64,000 bases of DNA from CAVZTA01 sp963778025. Its GTDB lineage: Bacteria; Chloroflexota; Limnocylindria; Limnocylindrales; CSP1-4. The notes below the pieces were generated by a model that saw only the letters and a program-made list of their open reading frames with translations, was not told where the DNA came from and made no database searches. A program made the position numbers and the translations under genes. This document shows, piece after piece, positions 36,069-44,952 of this stretch. The stretch is from assembly GCA_963778025.1 (NCBI GenBank), contig CAVZTA010000010.1, positions 3,737 through 67,736 on the forward strand. Direction: 5' to 3'. The first letter of the stretch is position 1. Each line of letters opens with the position of its first letter.

Positions 36069-36411
36069 GCGAGCGCCGCCGTAGCGGTGTGAGCGTTATC
36101 CGGGCGGGTTCGCGGGTCAGAAGCGCCGATCCGGACCCGCGTGGGGGCCGGCGCGTGCTCGGGTGGAGCGGCCGCACGCACGAGCGAGTCGCGTGCCGCC
36201 GCCACGCAGGTGACTTGCGACCCGCCCAGGCCCGGAACTAGCGCTCGCACCGCTATCGGGCGGGCGAGCGCTCGCACCGGTGCGCGCCTGACCGCGGCCG
36301 CGACGAGCGCTGGCACCGGTGCGCGCCTGACCGCGGCCGCGACGAGCGCTGGCACCGGTTCGCGCCGGGCTGGAGCGCCCGGGCTGGCGAGCGCTGGCAC
36401 CGGCATGCGCG
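36069..36411. repeat. gene-free spacer with 39-bp tandem repeat
   Basis: A 39-bp unit beginning GAGCGCT occurs at 36266-36304 and 36305-36343, with a partial third copy from 36344. The first two differ at one base. Shorter GCTCGCACCG/GCTGGCACCGG motifs recur on both sides. The minus-strand frame is open through it and would give a 13-residue repeat (VAAAVRRAPVPAL), but no start or family supports translation. It separates glycerate kinase from the GpgS fusion. Confidence 0.75.
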
Positions 36412-38355
36412 TCACCGGCCCAGCGCTTCGATGCCGGCGCCGGGTACCGCGGCCCCGGCCTCCCGCCGTTTCTCGAGGTACTCCGGGATGCGGATCATCG
36501 GCGGGCGCTCGTGGTCGGCGAGCTCGATGACCTCCAGCGACAGCCGGCCGCGACCCGAGCGCGGGAGCTTCATCGTCGAGCCCAGCTCCGCGAACAGCCG
36601 CGCCCGCCGCCGCTCCTCGAGCCGCTTCATGACCGCCTGGAGGATCACGAACGACATCCGCGACAGGCCCTCCAGCTCCTGGTTGCGGTGGATCCGCCGC
36701 TCCAGGTCGACCTGGCCCAGCCCCTCGATCCCGACCCGCTCCGCGGCATCGATCAGGTGCCCGATCTCGACGGCGTAGCCCGTGAAGAACGGGATGGCCT
36801 CGAGCAGCGTCCGGCGCCCGGCGTACTCGCCCGACAGCGGCTGGATGAGCCCCGACAGCTCCGGGAAGAACAGGTTGATGAGCGGCCGCGCGACGAGCTC
36901 CGTGACGCGCCCGCCGCCACCTTCCTTGAGCACGCCGCCCTCGACGATCGGGCGCTGGTAGTAGCCCTTCACGTACTGGAGCCGCGGCTCGTGGAGCAGC
37001 GGACCGAGCGTCCCGTAGACCATCCGGTGGTGCCAGCCGCGGACGTCGGTGTCGGCCCACACGACGAGGTCGCCCGACGTCTCGAACAGCGACTTCCAGA
37101 GCGCCTCGCCCTTGCCGCGGTACGAGCCGTAGCGCTCGAGCACCTCCGGATGGCGCACGACCCGCGCGCCCTCGGCGGCGGCGAGCTCACGGGTCTCGTC
37201 GTCCGAGTCCGAGTCGATGACCAGGACCTCGTCGAGCAGCGGGAAGCGCTCCTGCATCTCGCGCACGGCGCGTCGCACGATCGGCCCGATGGTCTCCGCC
37301 TCGTTGAGCGTCGGCAGGACGAGCGAGACGGTGAGGCCCTGCTTCTGCTTGAGCTGGACGAGCCGCGTGAGGTCGGCGAATTCCGCGTGGTGGAAGTTCG
37401 CCTCGGCGAACCAGCGCTCGACGCGGGCGGGGACCGCGCGCGATTCCTCGGCCAGGCGGTCCGCCGCCGCGAGCGACTCGGCCTTCTGCGCGAGCTGCTC
37501 GAACGTCTGGCGGCCGATGGTCTCGCGCGTCTTGACCACGACGACCGTGGGCTTCGCGCGGGTCGCGACCGCCTCGGGCAACGCCCCGAACAGCGTGCCG
37601 TCCGAATCGCCCGGCACCGCCGATGCGCCCATGACCACGAGATCCGCCCGCTCCGCCTCGCGGAGGATCGCCTGACGGACGTTCTGCGCCTCGCGGAGCG
37701 TCGGCTCGGCGTTGCCGTGGACGTGTTGCCGGACGAACGCGCCCAGGGCGTGCTCCGCCTGGACGCGCACCGCCTGGGTGATCCCGGGCGGCACGAGGTG
37801 GAGCGCGACGACGGTCCCGCCATGGTGCTGCGCGATGGCATCCGCGAACCGCAGCGCGAGCTCCGCGTGCGGGCCGCCGCGCACCGGCACGAGGACCCGC
37901 CGGATCTCCCGCGCGCCACGCTGCTTGACGACGGCGATGTCGCACGGGGACTCGCGGACGACCTCGTCGATCGTCGGCGAGAAGATGGGCACGCTCTGGC
38001 CGTCGCGACCCGGGCCGGACTTCCCGCCCCAGCCGAAGATGATCAGATCCGCCTCGCCCTCGGCGGCCGCCTCGACGACACCCTCCGCGGCGTGCCGCCC
38101 GATGCGCACGATGGGGTGGATGGGCGCGCCCTCGGGCGCGTAGTCGAGCACCCGCTGGAGCAGGCGGCGCGCGTGGCGCGCGCGCGTGGCGCCCTCGGAG
38201 AGCGGCATCCCTTCCGGCACCTCCACGATGCCGAGCGCGGTGAGCTCGCCGATCCGCGGCTCGAGCAGCGACGCGCCGATCCGGACGAGCTCCTCGGCGG
38301 TCAGCGGGTTGGCGACCGGGATGAGGATGCGCGTCGGGAGCGGCGTCGGACTCAC
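36412..38355 (-). CDS. gpgS: fusion: two universal-stress-protein domains + glucosyl-3-phosphoglycerate synthase
   Basis: An intact 647-residue protein; GTG 38355 overlaps the upstream stop (GTGA). USP domain 1 spans about residues 8-146 (RILIPVANPLTAEELVRIG to DIAVVKQRG). USP domain 2 spans about 151-275 (RRVLVPVRGGPHAELALRFA to TVVVVKTRE) with a GASAVPGDSDGTLFGA nucleotide-loop-like segment. After a helical linker, a GT-A glycosyltransferase runs from about 340 (SLVLPTLNEAETIGPIV, DSDSDDET) with the metal motif ADTDVRGW at 434-441 and a GpgS-type C-terminus (FFTGYAVEIGHLIDAAERVG, QVDLERRIHRNQEL). GpgS makes glucosyl-3-phosphoglycerate from NDP-glucose. The stress-domain fusion is unusual. 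Confidence 0.85.
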   Translation of the reverse strand: MSPTPLPTRILIPVANPLTAEELVRIGASLLEPRIGELTALGIVEVPEGMPLSEGATRARHARRLLQRVLDYAPEGAPIHPIVRIGRHAAEGVVEAAAEGEADLIIFGWGGKSGPGRDGQSVPIFSPTIDEVVRESPCDIAVVKQRGAREIRRVLVPVRGGPHAELALRFADAIAQHHGGTVVALHLVPPGITQAVRVQAEHALGAFVRQHVHGNAEPTLREAQNVRQAILREAERADLVVMGASAVPGDSDGTLFGALPEAVATRAKPTVVVVKTRETIGRQTFEQLAQKAESLAAADRLAEESRAVPARVERWFAEANFHHAEFADLTRLVQLKQKQGLTVSLVLPTLNEAETIGPIVRRAVREMQERFPLLDEVLVIDSDSDDETRELAAAEGARVVRHPEVLERYGSYRGKGEALWKSLFETSGDLVVWADTDVRGWHHRMVYGTLGPLLHEPRLQYVKGYYQRPIVEGGVLKEGGGGRVTELVARPLINLFFPELSGLIQPLSGEYAGRRTLLEAIPFFTGYAVEIGHLIDAAERVGIEGLGQVDLERRIHRNQELEGLSRMSFVILQAVMKRLEERRRARLFAELGSTMKLPRSGRGRLSLEVIELADHERPPMIRIPEYLEKRREAGAAVPGAGIEALGR

Positions 38356-39803
38356 CGCGTGCCCCCGGTCGCCGCGCGGGACCGGCGAGGCGGCGCGGGG
38401 GCGGGCGACCCGTTCGTCGCGTCATCCGCCGGGAACCGCTGCTGCCAGCGATCGACGAGGTAGGGCTTGAGCAGCTCGAACTCGCGTGCCTGCCGCTCCA
38501 CCCGTTCCTCCGCCTCGTCGGTCGTCTGCCGGCGGTTCTCGATGACGAAGCTGCCGACCCGCCCGAAGTAGAGGGGCACGAGCGCGGCGACCATCCGCTC
38601 GACCGGGGCGACGCCGGCGCGCGTGGCGAGGATGAGGTCGTAGACGATCCGCGCCCACAGGTCGTCGGGGAAGTGGAAGCCCGCCAGCGCTTCGGCCATC
38701 TCGGCCGTGGACGGGGTCGCCGTCTGGCCCTCGCCGCCCAGACCCAGCCGGTTCCGCGCGGTGTCGGCGAGGTGCCCCGCCTCGCGCGCGAGCGTCATGA
38801 CGGTCGCGGCGTGCTCCGGCGCGAGCATCAGCTCCCAGGTCTCGGCGACGCTCAGCGAACCGCCATGGAACTCGTCCAGCAGGCGGATCGCGTTCACCTC
38901 GAGCGGCGGCGGGTCGATGATCCGCTCGAAGCCGTAGGCCGGGACGTCGTGCGAGCCGCGGATCGCCAGCCACTTCGAGGGGTGCTCGACCGCGAGCCGC
39001 AGGATGGTCGACACGACCTGGCGGAACATGGGGCCAAGGTCGGCGCCCGGGTCCTTGGGGTCGTGGACCTTCGCGCCGAGCCGCGTCTGGCACACGGCGA
39101 ACCCGCCGGCCAGCGCGGACGTCGTCATCCAGATGTCGATGCCGAACTTGCTCACGTCCTCGGTCCAGTCGTCGAGCGTGAGGTAGTGCTTCACGAGGTC
39201 GCCGCTGACGCCGAAGTCGCCGCCGATCGGCTGGCGGATGCGATGCCCGTAGAGCGACCGCGTCAGCGGGTACGTGACGGTGTTGGTGATCGTGCCGTCG
39301 TACTTGTAGCGGGAATAGAGCGGAGCGACGAAGTCGTAGCCACCCTTGAGGATCGGCCCGGCCAGGAGCTCGATCCACTCGGGGACGATGCTCCGCAGGT
39401 CGCTGTCCACGACGACCAGCGCCTGGACGTCGAGGGCCGCCGCGATCTCGAAGATCGTCCGCAGCGCCGCGCCCTTGCCGCCCACGCCGTCGATCTCGGG
39501 GTAGGTCAGCGTGAGACGGTCGAGCTTGTTGGTCGGCCGGACGAGGAGGATCTGCTCGACGTAGTCCGGCGCCTCGACCTCGGCGACGACGCGCTGGGTG
39601 CCGTCGGTCGAGCCGGCGTCGCTGTTGACGAGCACCGGGCGCAGCTCCGGGAAGTACTGGACGAGCCCGGCGTGTGCGGCCCGGACGACGTAGCCGATCG
39701 TCGCCGCGTTCTTGAAGCTCGGGATGCCGACCATGATGTCGGCGCGACCGAGGCGGCCGATCTCCTCCCGGATCGCCGGGGTCAGGGTCGTCGAGGGCAC
39801 CAT
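38352..39803 (-). CDS. GT81-like glycosyltransferase, probable glucosylglycerate synthase
   Basis: About 483 residues from ATG 39803. ADIMVGIPSFKNAATIGYVV, VLVNSDAGSTDGTQRVV, LVVVDSDLRSIVPEWIELL (DxD-type metal site) and GGDFGVSGDLVKHYL indicate a GT-A enzyme of the glucosylglycerate synthase (Ggs) kind, which joins NDP-glucose and D-glycerate in one step. The C-terminal 200 residues are helical with a basic tail. It overlaps the USP-GpgS gene by GTGA, so the two are translationally coupled. The exact acceptor is inference. Confidence 0.7.
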   Translation of the reverse strand: MVPSTTLTPAIREEIGRLGRADIMVGIPSFKNAATIGYVVRAAHAGLVQYFPELRPVLVNSDAGSTDGTQRVVAEVEAPDYVEQILLVRPTNKLDRLTLTYPEIDGVGGKGAALRTIFEIAAALDVQALVVVDSDLRSIVPEWIELLAGPILKGGYDFVAPLYSRYKYDGTITNTVTYPLTRSLYGHRIRQPIGGDFGVSGDLVKHYLTLDDWTEDVSKFGIDIWMTTSALAGGFAVCQTRLGAKVHDPKDPGADLGPMFRQVVSTILRLAVEHPSKWLAIRGSHDVPAYGFERIIDPPPLEVNAIRLLDEFHGGSLSVAETWELMLAPEHAATVMTLAREAGHLADTARNRLGLGGEGQTATPSTAEMAEALAGFHFPDDLWARIVYDLILATRAGVAPVERMVAALVPLYFGRVGSFVIENRRQTTDEAEERVERQAREFELLKPYLVDRWQQRFPADDATNGSPAPAPPRRSRAATGGTR

Positions 39804-39879
39804 CCCACCGTACCACCCACGAGTGCCCGCCGACCCGAGCGTGGATGAGCCGGCGTGACGGCCGCGTTTCGAGCCGGTT

Positions 39880-40605
39880 TCAGCGCTGTCCGGTGGTGAT
39901 CGGCATGTTCGAGCCGGGGACCGGCACGGCCGCCCAGCCGTCGTTCTCCTCGCCCGGGTGATAGCGGCCGTTGGCCGATTTGTAGGCGAGCATCTGGAAG
40001 CCCAGGGACCGCCAGCCCAGGATCGAGCCGGTCGCGCTGGGCCGGATGAACGCGGATCGGCGGACGAGCTCCGCCTCGCCCAGCACCGACTCCAGGATGC
40101 GCTTCCGCTCGAGCAGCGGGACCTCCAGCAGCTCGTCGCCGTCGAGCCACAGCAGGTCCGTGGCGACGAACGCGAGCGGACCGGCCTCGCCCGAGACCAC
40201 CTGCGCATCCCGCTGCTCGAGACGCTGCTGCTCCTCCTTCTCGCGGAGCAGCGCGTCGCGCTTCCCGCCGCCCATCGTGCCGAACATCCGGGTCCGCATG
40301 CTGGGCGTCCCCTCGCCGGAATCGAGCATCGCGCCCTCGCCGTTGCGCAGGGCCTGTTGCGTCAGGCACCCCTCGGCGACGAGCGCCGTGCCGGCGGCCG
40401 CGGCCCCGGCGAGCTGCGCCACGATGTCGGGTGGGCCGTTGAGCCGCGAGCCCTCGTGGAACACCGCAGCCTCGCCACGCTCCACGGCGACGAACACCCG
40501 CGGGCCGTCCCACAGGGGTTCGACGATCGCGTCGAGGATCTCGTGCGGACCCTTCCGGCCGAAGCGCTGCACCCGCCAACCGCGCGCGATGTCGAAGGCG
40601 CTCAT
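39880..40605 (-). CDS. degenerate ATP-dependent DNA ligase-like protein
   Basis: 241 residues from ATG 40605. The C-terminal half matches the ligase adenylation domain around motif IIIa-IV (LAFVATDLLWLDGDELLEVP, LLERKRILESVL) and GWRSLGFQMLAYKSANGRY (motif V-like). The N-terminal half has WDGPRVFVAVERG where the catalytic KxDG lysine motif should be, and no such motif is visible. It is therefore probably not an active ligase. No Ku or polymerase partner is adjacent. Confidence 0.7.
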   Translation of the reverse strand: MSAFDIARGWRVQRFGRKGPHEILDAIVEPLWDGPRVFVAVERGEAAVFHEGSRLNGPPDIVAQLAGAAAAGTALVAEGCLTQQALRNGEGAMLDSGEGTPSMRTRMFGTMGGGKRDALLREKEEQQRLEQRDAQVVSGEAGPLAFVATDLLWLDGDELLEVPLLERKRILESVLGEAELVRRSAFIRPSATGSILGWRSLGFQMLAYKSANGRYHPGEENDGWAAVPVPGSNMPITTGQR

Positions 40606-40713
40606 CGTTCCCGTCTCCACCGCGCGATCGTAGCCGCTCCGCCGGCGGATCGAGGGTCGCGAGCCTGCCCGTCGCGCGATCGGGCGCCCGCATCCGCCGG
40701 CGGCCTCCCGGGC

Positions 40714-42129
40714 ATGCCTATCATCCGCCCGTGGCCACCGCCGGCGCGTCGTCCGTCACCGCGTCCGACGCGCGCCGACCCCAACCTTCGCAAGGTCGCC
40801 CAGGGCGCGTGGGCGATGTACGACGTCGCCAACACGATCTGGTCGTTCGTCGTCGTGTCGTATGCCATCGGGCTGTGGCTCACCGACGATGCGCGCTACG
40901 GCGAGGGCACCGGCCAGTGGGTGTTCAGCATCGCCGTCGCCGTGTCGGTCGGGATCAACGCGATCGTCTCGCCGATCCTGGGCGCGCTCAGCGACCGCGG
41001 CGGCCGGCGACTCCCGTTCCTGTTCGTGTTCACGGCACTGTGCGTCGTCCCGACGGCGGTCATCGGCTTCGCCACGCCGCTCGTCGGCGTGCTGCTGTTC
41101 GCGCTCGCGAACTTCGCGTACCAGGCCGCGCTCATCTACTACGACGCATCGCTCCGCCTGGTGTCCACACCCGAGACACGGGGCCGCGTGTCCGGCCTGG
41201 GCGTCGGCATCGGGTACTTCGGGACGGTCTTCTCGGGGCTGATCCTGTTCCTGTTCGACATCCCGGTCGAAGGTCGGTTCGTGCTCGCCGCCGTGCTGTT
41301 CGCGCTGCTGGCGATCCCGATCTTCCTGGTCCTTCGCGAGCCGCCGCCACCCCCCGGGATGGAGCGCATCCGCGTCAAGGACCTCGCCGGTTCATGGAAG
41401 CAGCTGTGGATCACCATCGACCACGCGCGTGAGCATCCCGGGCTTCGCCGGTTCCTCCTGGGACGGTTCTTCTACTCGGACGCCGTGAACACGATCATCG
41501 TCGTGATGAGCGTCATCGCGGTGCGGGCGGTCGGGCTCACCGAGAGCCAGACGGCGCTGGTGCTCCTCTCGCTGACCCTCGTCGCGATCGTGATGTCGTT
41601 CGTGTGGGGCTACCTGGCCGACCGGATCGGCGCCAAGACCACGCTCCTGCTGGTCCTCGGGTCGTGGGCGGTGGGACTCGTGCTCGGCGCGGCGTCGCTT
41701 TCGTTGAATGGCGTCGATGCGGCGGGTGACCCCGTCCCGAGCGCCGTCGGTCTTGGGCTGTTCCTCGTCGCCGGGGCGATCCTGGGTTCGGGCCTGGGGG
41801 GCGTCCAGGTCGCGGACCGGGCGCTGATGGTCCACCTCGCGCCGGCGCATCGCGTGGGCGAGTTCTTCGGGATCTACGGGCTGGTCGGCAAGGCGTCGCA
41901 GGTCGTGGGTCAGCTGCTGTATGGCGCGATCGTGTTCCTGACGTTCGACTCGCTGGGCGTGGGCGCGTACCAGCTCGCGGTGCTGTCGCTGATCGTGACG
42001 ATGCTCATCGGCGCCTGGCTCATCGCACCGATCGAGGAGCGTCGCGAGGATGCGCCGCACGAGCACGTGCCGTACACGCCCGTGCCCCGCCTCGAAGCCG
42101 ACCGCGCGCCGCTCGAGGACGCTCCCTAG
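40714..42129 (+). CDS. MFS transporter, UMF1/Atg22-like family
   Basis: About 471 residues with 12 membrane segments. The conserved start is KVAQGAWAMYDVANTIWSFV, then SPILGALSDRGGRRLPFLFV (MFS loop 2-3 motif) and DRALMVHLAPAHRVGEFFGI, which is typical of UMF1 proteins. The start is uncertain: ATG 40714 gives a Pro-rich leader, whereas GTG 40731 in the neighbouring frame gives a more natural leader (VATAGASSVTASDARRP) joined by an indel near 40770. Substrate unknown. Ends 9 bp from the convergent galE. Confidence 0.88.
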   Translation: MPIIRPWPPPARRPSPRPTRADPNLRKVAQGAWAMYDVANTIWSFVVVSYAIGLWLTDDARYGEGTGQWVFSIAVAVSVGINAIVSPILGALSDRGGRRLPFLFVFTALCVVPTAVIGFATPLVGVLLFALANFAYQAALIYYDASLRLVSTPETRGRVSGLGVGIGYFGTVFSGLILFLFDIPVEGRFVLAAVLFALLAIPIFLVLREPPPPPGMERIRVKDLAGSWKQLWITIDHAREHPGLRRFLLGRFFYSDAVNTIIVVMSVIAVRAVGLTESQTALVLLSLTLVAIVMSFVWGYLADRIGAKTTLLLVLGSWAVGLVLGAASLSLNGVDAAGDPVPSAVGLGLFLVAGAILGSGLGGVQVADRALMVHLAPAHRVGEFFGIYGLVGKASQVVGQLLYGAIVFLTFDSLGVGAYQLAVLSLIVTMLIGAWLIAPIEERREDAPHEHVPYTPVPRLEADRAPLEDAP

Positions 42130-42138
42130 CGCGGTCGC

Positions 42139-43137
42139 TCAGTCGCCGTAGCCCTCGGGATGCGCCTGTCGCCACGCCCACGCGGAGCCGATCATCTCGT
42201 CGAGCGTGGAGCGTTCCGGGCGCCAGCCGAGGGCGTCCTCCGCCCGCCGGTTCGTGGCGACGAGCACGGGCGGGTCGCCGGCTCGTCGCGGACCGACGCG
42301 GTGCGGGACCGGCCGGCCGGTGACGCGCTCCGCGGCGCTGAGGACATCCCGCACCGAGAACCCGTCGCCGCTGCCGAGGTTGCAGATCAGCGGATCCGGC
42401 GGGGCGTCGGCCGCGCGCACCGCACCCGTCAGCTCCAGCGCTCGCAGGTGCGCGTCCGCCAGGTCCGAGACGTGGATGTAGTCGCGGATCGGCGTCCCGT
42501 CGGGCGTCGGGTAGTCGTCGCCGAACAGCGTCAGCGGCGGCCCTCCGGCGACCGCCGTCAGCATGTTCGGGATGAGGTGCGTCTCCGGGCGATGGATCTC
42601 GCCCAGGCGCTCGGTCGCGCCGGCGACGTTGAAGTAGCGCAGCACCACGCTCCGCAGCCCGTACGCCCCGCCGTACCAGCGCAGCGCGGCCTCGAACGTC
42701 CGCTTCGTCTCGCCGTAGGTGTTGATCGGCCGGAGCGGCGCGTCCTCGGGGATGGGCGTGGCGTCGGGGACGCCGTAGACCGCCGCGGTCGACGAGAACA
42801 CGATGCGCCCCACGCCGGCCGCCCGCGCGGCCTCGAGCAGGGCGACGCCGCCGGCCACGTTGTCGCGGTAGTACCTGGCCGGATCCTGGACCGATTCGCC
42901 GACCAGCGAGCGAGCCGCACAGTGGAGGATCGCGTCGATGCCGGCGCGGCGCAGCAGGTCCTCGGTGAACGCGCCGTCGCCGTAGCTGCCGACCGTCAGG
43001 TGCGCCTCGGGCGGCGCGGCCGCGCGGTGACCGGTGGACAGGTCATCGAGGACGACGACATCGTGGCCGGCGGCGACCAGCGCTTCGGCGGACACCGAGC
43101 CGACGTAGCCGGCCCCGCCGGTGACGAGCACGCGCAT
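42139..43137 (-). CDS. galE: UDP-glucose 4-epimerase
   Basis: An intact 332-residue protein: MRVLVTGGAGYVGSVSAEAL (NAD-binding GGAGYVGS), FSSTAAVYG (catalytic Ser/Thr), NTYGETKRTFE (YxxxK) and RYFNVAGA. It ends in a sugar-binding domain with GDDYPTPDGTPIRDYIHVSD, the GalE signature. Interconverts UDP-glucose and UDP-galactose. Its start overlaps the TPR gene stop. Confidence 0.93.
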   Translation of the reverse strand: MRVLVTGGAGYVGSVSAEALVAAGHDVVVLDDLSTGHRAAAPPEAHLTVGSYGDGAFTEDLLRRAGIDAILHCAARSLVGESVQDPARYYRDNVAGGVALLEAARAAGVGRIVFSSTAAVYGVPDATPIPEDAPLRPINTYGETKRTFEAALRWYGGAYGLRSVVLRYFNVAGATERLGEIHRPETHLIPNMLTAVAGGPPLTLFGDDYPTPDGTPIRDYIHVSDLADAHLRALELTGAVRAADAPPDPLICNLGSGDGFSVRDVLSAAERVTGRPVPHRVGPRRAGDPPVLVATNRRAEDALGWRPERSTLDEMIGSAWAWRQAHPEGYGD

Positions 43138-43574
43138 CAGCGATCCCTTCGCAGGAGCCGCCCGAGCAGGCCGGGTCGGCGGGTCGAGGCGGCGTCGCCG
43201 GCCGGAGCGGTCGCGGATGCGGCCGGGACCGCCGCCGGCGTGGTGGCACCGGGTCGCGACGCGGGACCCGTGGTCGGCCGGGCGTCGGGCATCGGCAGGT
43301 CGTCGGGCACGGCATCCCCGCGACCGACGAGGATCTCCGCTGACCGTGCCGCCATCCGCTGGGCGATCGGGCTTTCGGGGTCGAAGACCTGCGCCTGACG
43401 CGACCAGCGATAGGTCGCGGCCGGATCACCCCGTTCCGCCGCGACCCGCGCCATGCCCACCGCCGCGATCGCGTTCCGAGGGTCCGCGTCCAGCACCTGG
43501 CGATACAGCCGCTCGGCATGGTCCAGCAGCCCGACGGTCAGGAGGCGCTCCGCCTCGAGCAGGAGCTCGATCAT
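43137..43574 (-). CDS. small tetratricopeptide-repeat protein
   Basis: 145 residues. The first 70 hold about two TPR helix pairs (LLTVGLLDHAERLYRQVLDA, AIAAVGMARVAAERGDPAAT). The rest is an Ala/Pro/Thr-rich linker and a basic tail (RRPGLLGRLLRRD). Overlaps both neighbours by 1-4 bases, so it belongs to the cca-TPR-galE operon. Probably a scaffold; no enzymatic motif. Confidence 0.75.
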   Translation of the reverse strand: MIELLLEAERLLTVGLLDHAERLYRQVLDADPRNAIAAVGMARVAAERGDPAATYRWSRQAQVFDPESPIAQRMAARSAEILVGRGDAVPDDLPMPDARPTTGPASRPGATTPAAVPAASATAPAGDAASTRRPGLLGRLLRRDR

Positions 43575-44944
43575 CGGCGCCCCGCGGCGATGTCGTGGGC
43601 GAGCGACAGGAGGCGAGGCCGGTCGTTCAAGCGGGGGTCGGCGATGACCCGGTCGGTGAGGGCTTCGAGGATGCGCCCGAGCTGCGGCCCCGGGCCGATG
43701 CCCAGCTCCCGCATCACCTCGTGGCCGTCGACGGCGAGCTGCGTCCGATCGAGCGCCACCTTCGCCTCCAGCTGCTCGGCGATCCGCCGCCGGAGCGCCG
43801 ACACGCGGCCGGCGTCGGCCGGTAGCCCGGATCCGACGTTGTCGGCCTCGCGCAGGAGCAGCAGGTCGTCGACGAGGTCCAGCCCGACGCGGACGAGGAA
43901 CCGGCGGACCGCGGCATCCGACGACCGCGGCTCCATCGAGAACATGTGGTGCCGGATCAGCCGGCTCACGTGCTCGGTCCGCTCGCGGGGCCCGTGGAGG
44001 CGGTCGAGGAGCTCCGTCGCCATCCTCGCCCCGACGGTGTCGTGGCCGACGAACCGCCCGTCGGCAAGGGTCGCTGGCTTGCCGATGTCATGGAGCAGGG
44101 CCGCCAGCCGCACGTTCGGGGTGGCGGCGGAGGCGTCGACGGTGCGGAGCGTGTGCGCCCACAGGTCCTCGCCCGGGACCTTGTTCTGCGGGATGCCACG
44201 TTGCGCGTCGAGGTCGGGGAACAGGGTCGCGAGGACCCCGGTGTCGGCGAGGAGCCGCAACCCCACGGACGGCCGACGGGCGAGGAGCAGCCGGTCCAGC
44301 TCCCCAAGGACCCGCTCGCCCGACAGGTGGGCGGTCAGCGGCGCGTGCTCCCGGATCGCGGCCAGGGTCGCCGCCTCGAGCTCGAAGCCGAGCGTGGCCG
44401 CGAACCGGATCCCGCGCAGGATCCGCAGCGCATCCTCCTGGAACCGCGCGGCCGGGTCGCCGACGGCGCGGATCAGACCCGCACCGATGTCGGCCACCCC
44501 GTCGTACGGGTCCACGATCGCCGGGTCGGTGGCGACGCCCGCCGGCCCGCCCCACGCGATGGCGTTCATCGTGAAATCGCGCCGGGCGAGGTCGACCTCG
44601 ATGGTGCCCCCGAACACGATCCGGTGCGGCCGTCGGAAGTCGGCGTAGTCGTGGTCCTGGCGGAACGTCGTGATCTGCAGCGGTTCGGCCAGGCCGTCCA
44701 CGCGCAGCGCGACGGTCCCGAACGCGTTCTCGTAGACGCTGCCCGGGAACAGCGCCTGGACCTGTTCCGGCGCCGCGGAGCTCGCGAGGTCCCAGTCGTG
44801 GGCGTCGACGCGCCGGATGGCGTCACGCAGCGCGCCGCCCACCGCATACGCGGCGAAGCCGTTCGCCCGGAGCGTGTCGATGTGGGTCCGGACCGCCGGC
44901 GGGATGGCCGCCGCGAGATCGGGCCCGGGGCCGGCCGGCGCCAT
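43571..44944 (-). CDS. cca: CCA-adding tRNA nucleotidyltransferase with HD domain
   Basis: 457 residues from ATG 44944. The nucleotidyltransferase head has AYAVGGALRDAIRRVDAHDW (GG-x-VRD-like), LARRDFTMNAIAW and RFQEDALRILRGIRFAATLG. A C-terminal HD domain has AALLHDIGKPATLADGRFVG and HVSRLIRHHMFSMEP. This is the bacterial class II form that finishes or repairs tRNA 3' ends. Confidence 0.94.
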   Translation of the reverse strand: MAPAGPGPDLAAAIPPAVRTHIDTLRANGFAAYAVGGALRDAIRRVDAHDWDLASSAAPEQVQALFPGSVYENAFGTVALRVDGLAEPLQITTFRQDHDYADFRRPHRIVFGGTIEVDLARRDFTMNAIAWGGPAGVATDPAIVDPYDGVADIGAGLIRAVGDPAARFQEDALRILRGIRFAATLGFELEAATLAAIREHAPLTAHLSGERVLGELDRLLLARRPSVGLRLLADTGVLATLFPDLDAQRGIPQNKVPGEDLWAHTLRTVDASAATPNVRLAALLHDIGKPATLADGRFVGHDTVGARMATELLDRLHGPRERTEHVSRLIRHHMFSMEPRSSDAAVRRFLVRVGLDLVDDLLLLREADNVGSGLPADAGRVSALRRRIAEQLEAKVALDRTQLAVDGHEVMRELGIGPGPQLGRILEALTDRVIADPRLNDRPRLLSLAHDIAAGRR

Positions 44945-44952
44945 CGCCGGGA

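Noticed and set aside
36266..36366. Tandem repeat as a CRISPR array
   Set aside because: The copies are directly adjacent without variable spacers, and there are no cas genes.
36511..38463. A 650-codon open frame on the plus strand
   Set aside because: It is antisense to the USP-GpgS gene, has no family motifs, is Arg/Asp/Leu biased and reflects third-position GC of the real gene.
39880..40605. A bacterial NHEJ ligase (LigD)
   Set aside because: No KxDG motif, no polymerase or phosphoesterase domain and no Ku gene nearby.
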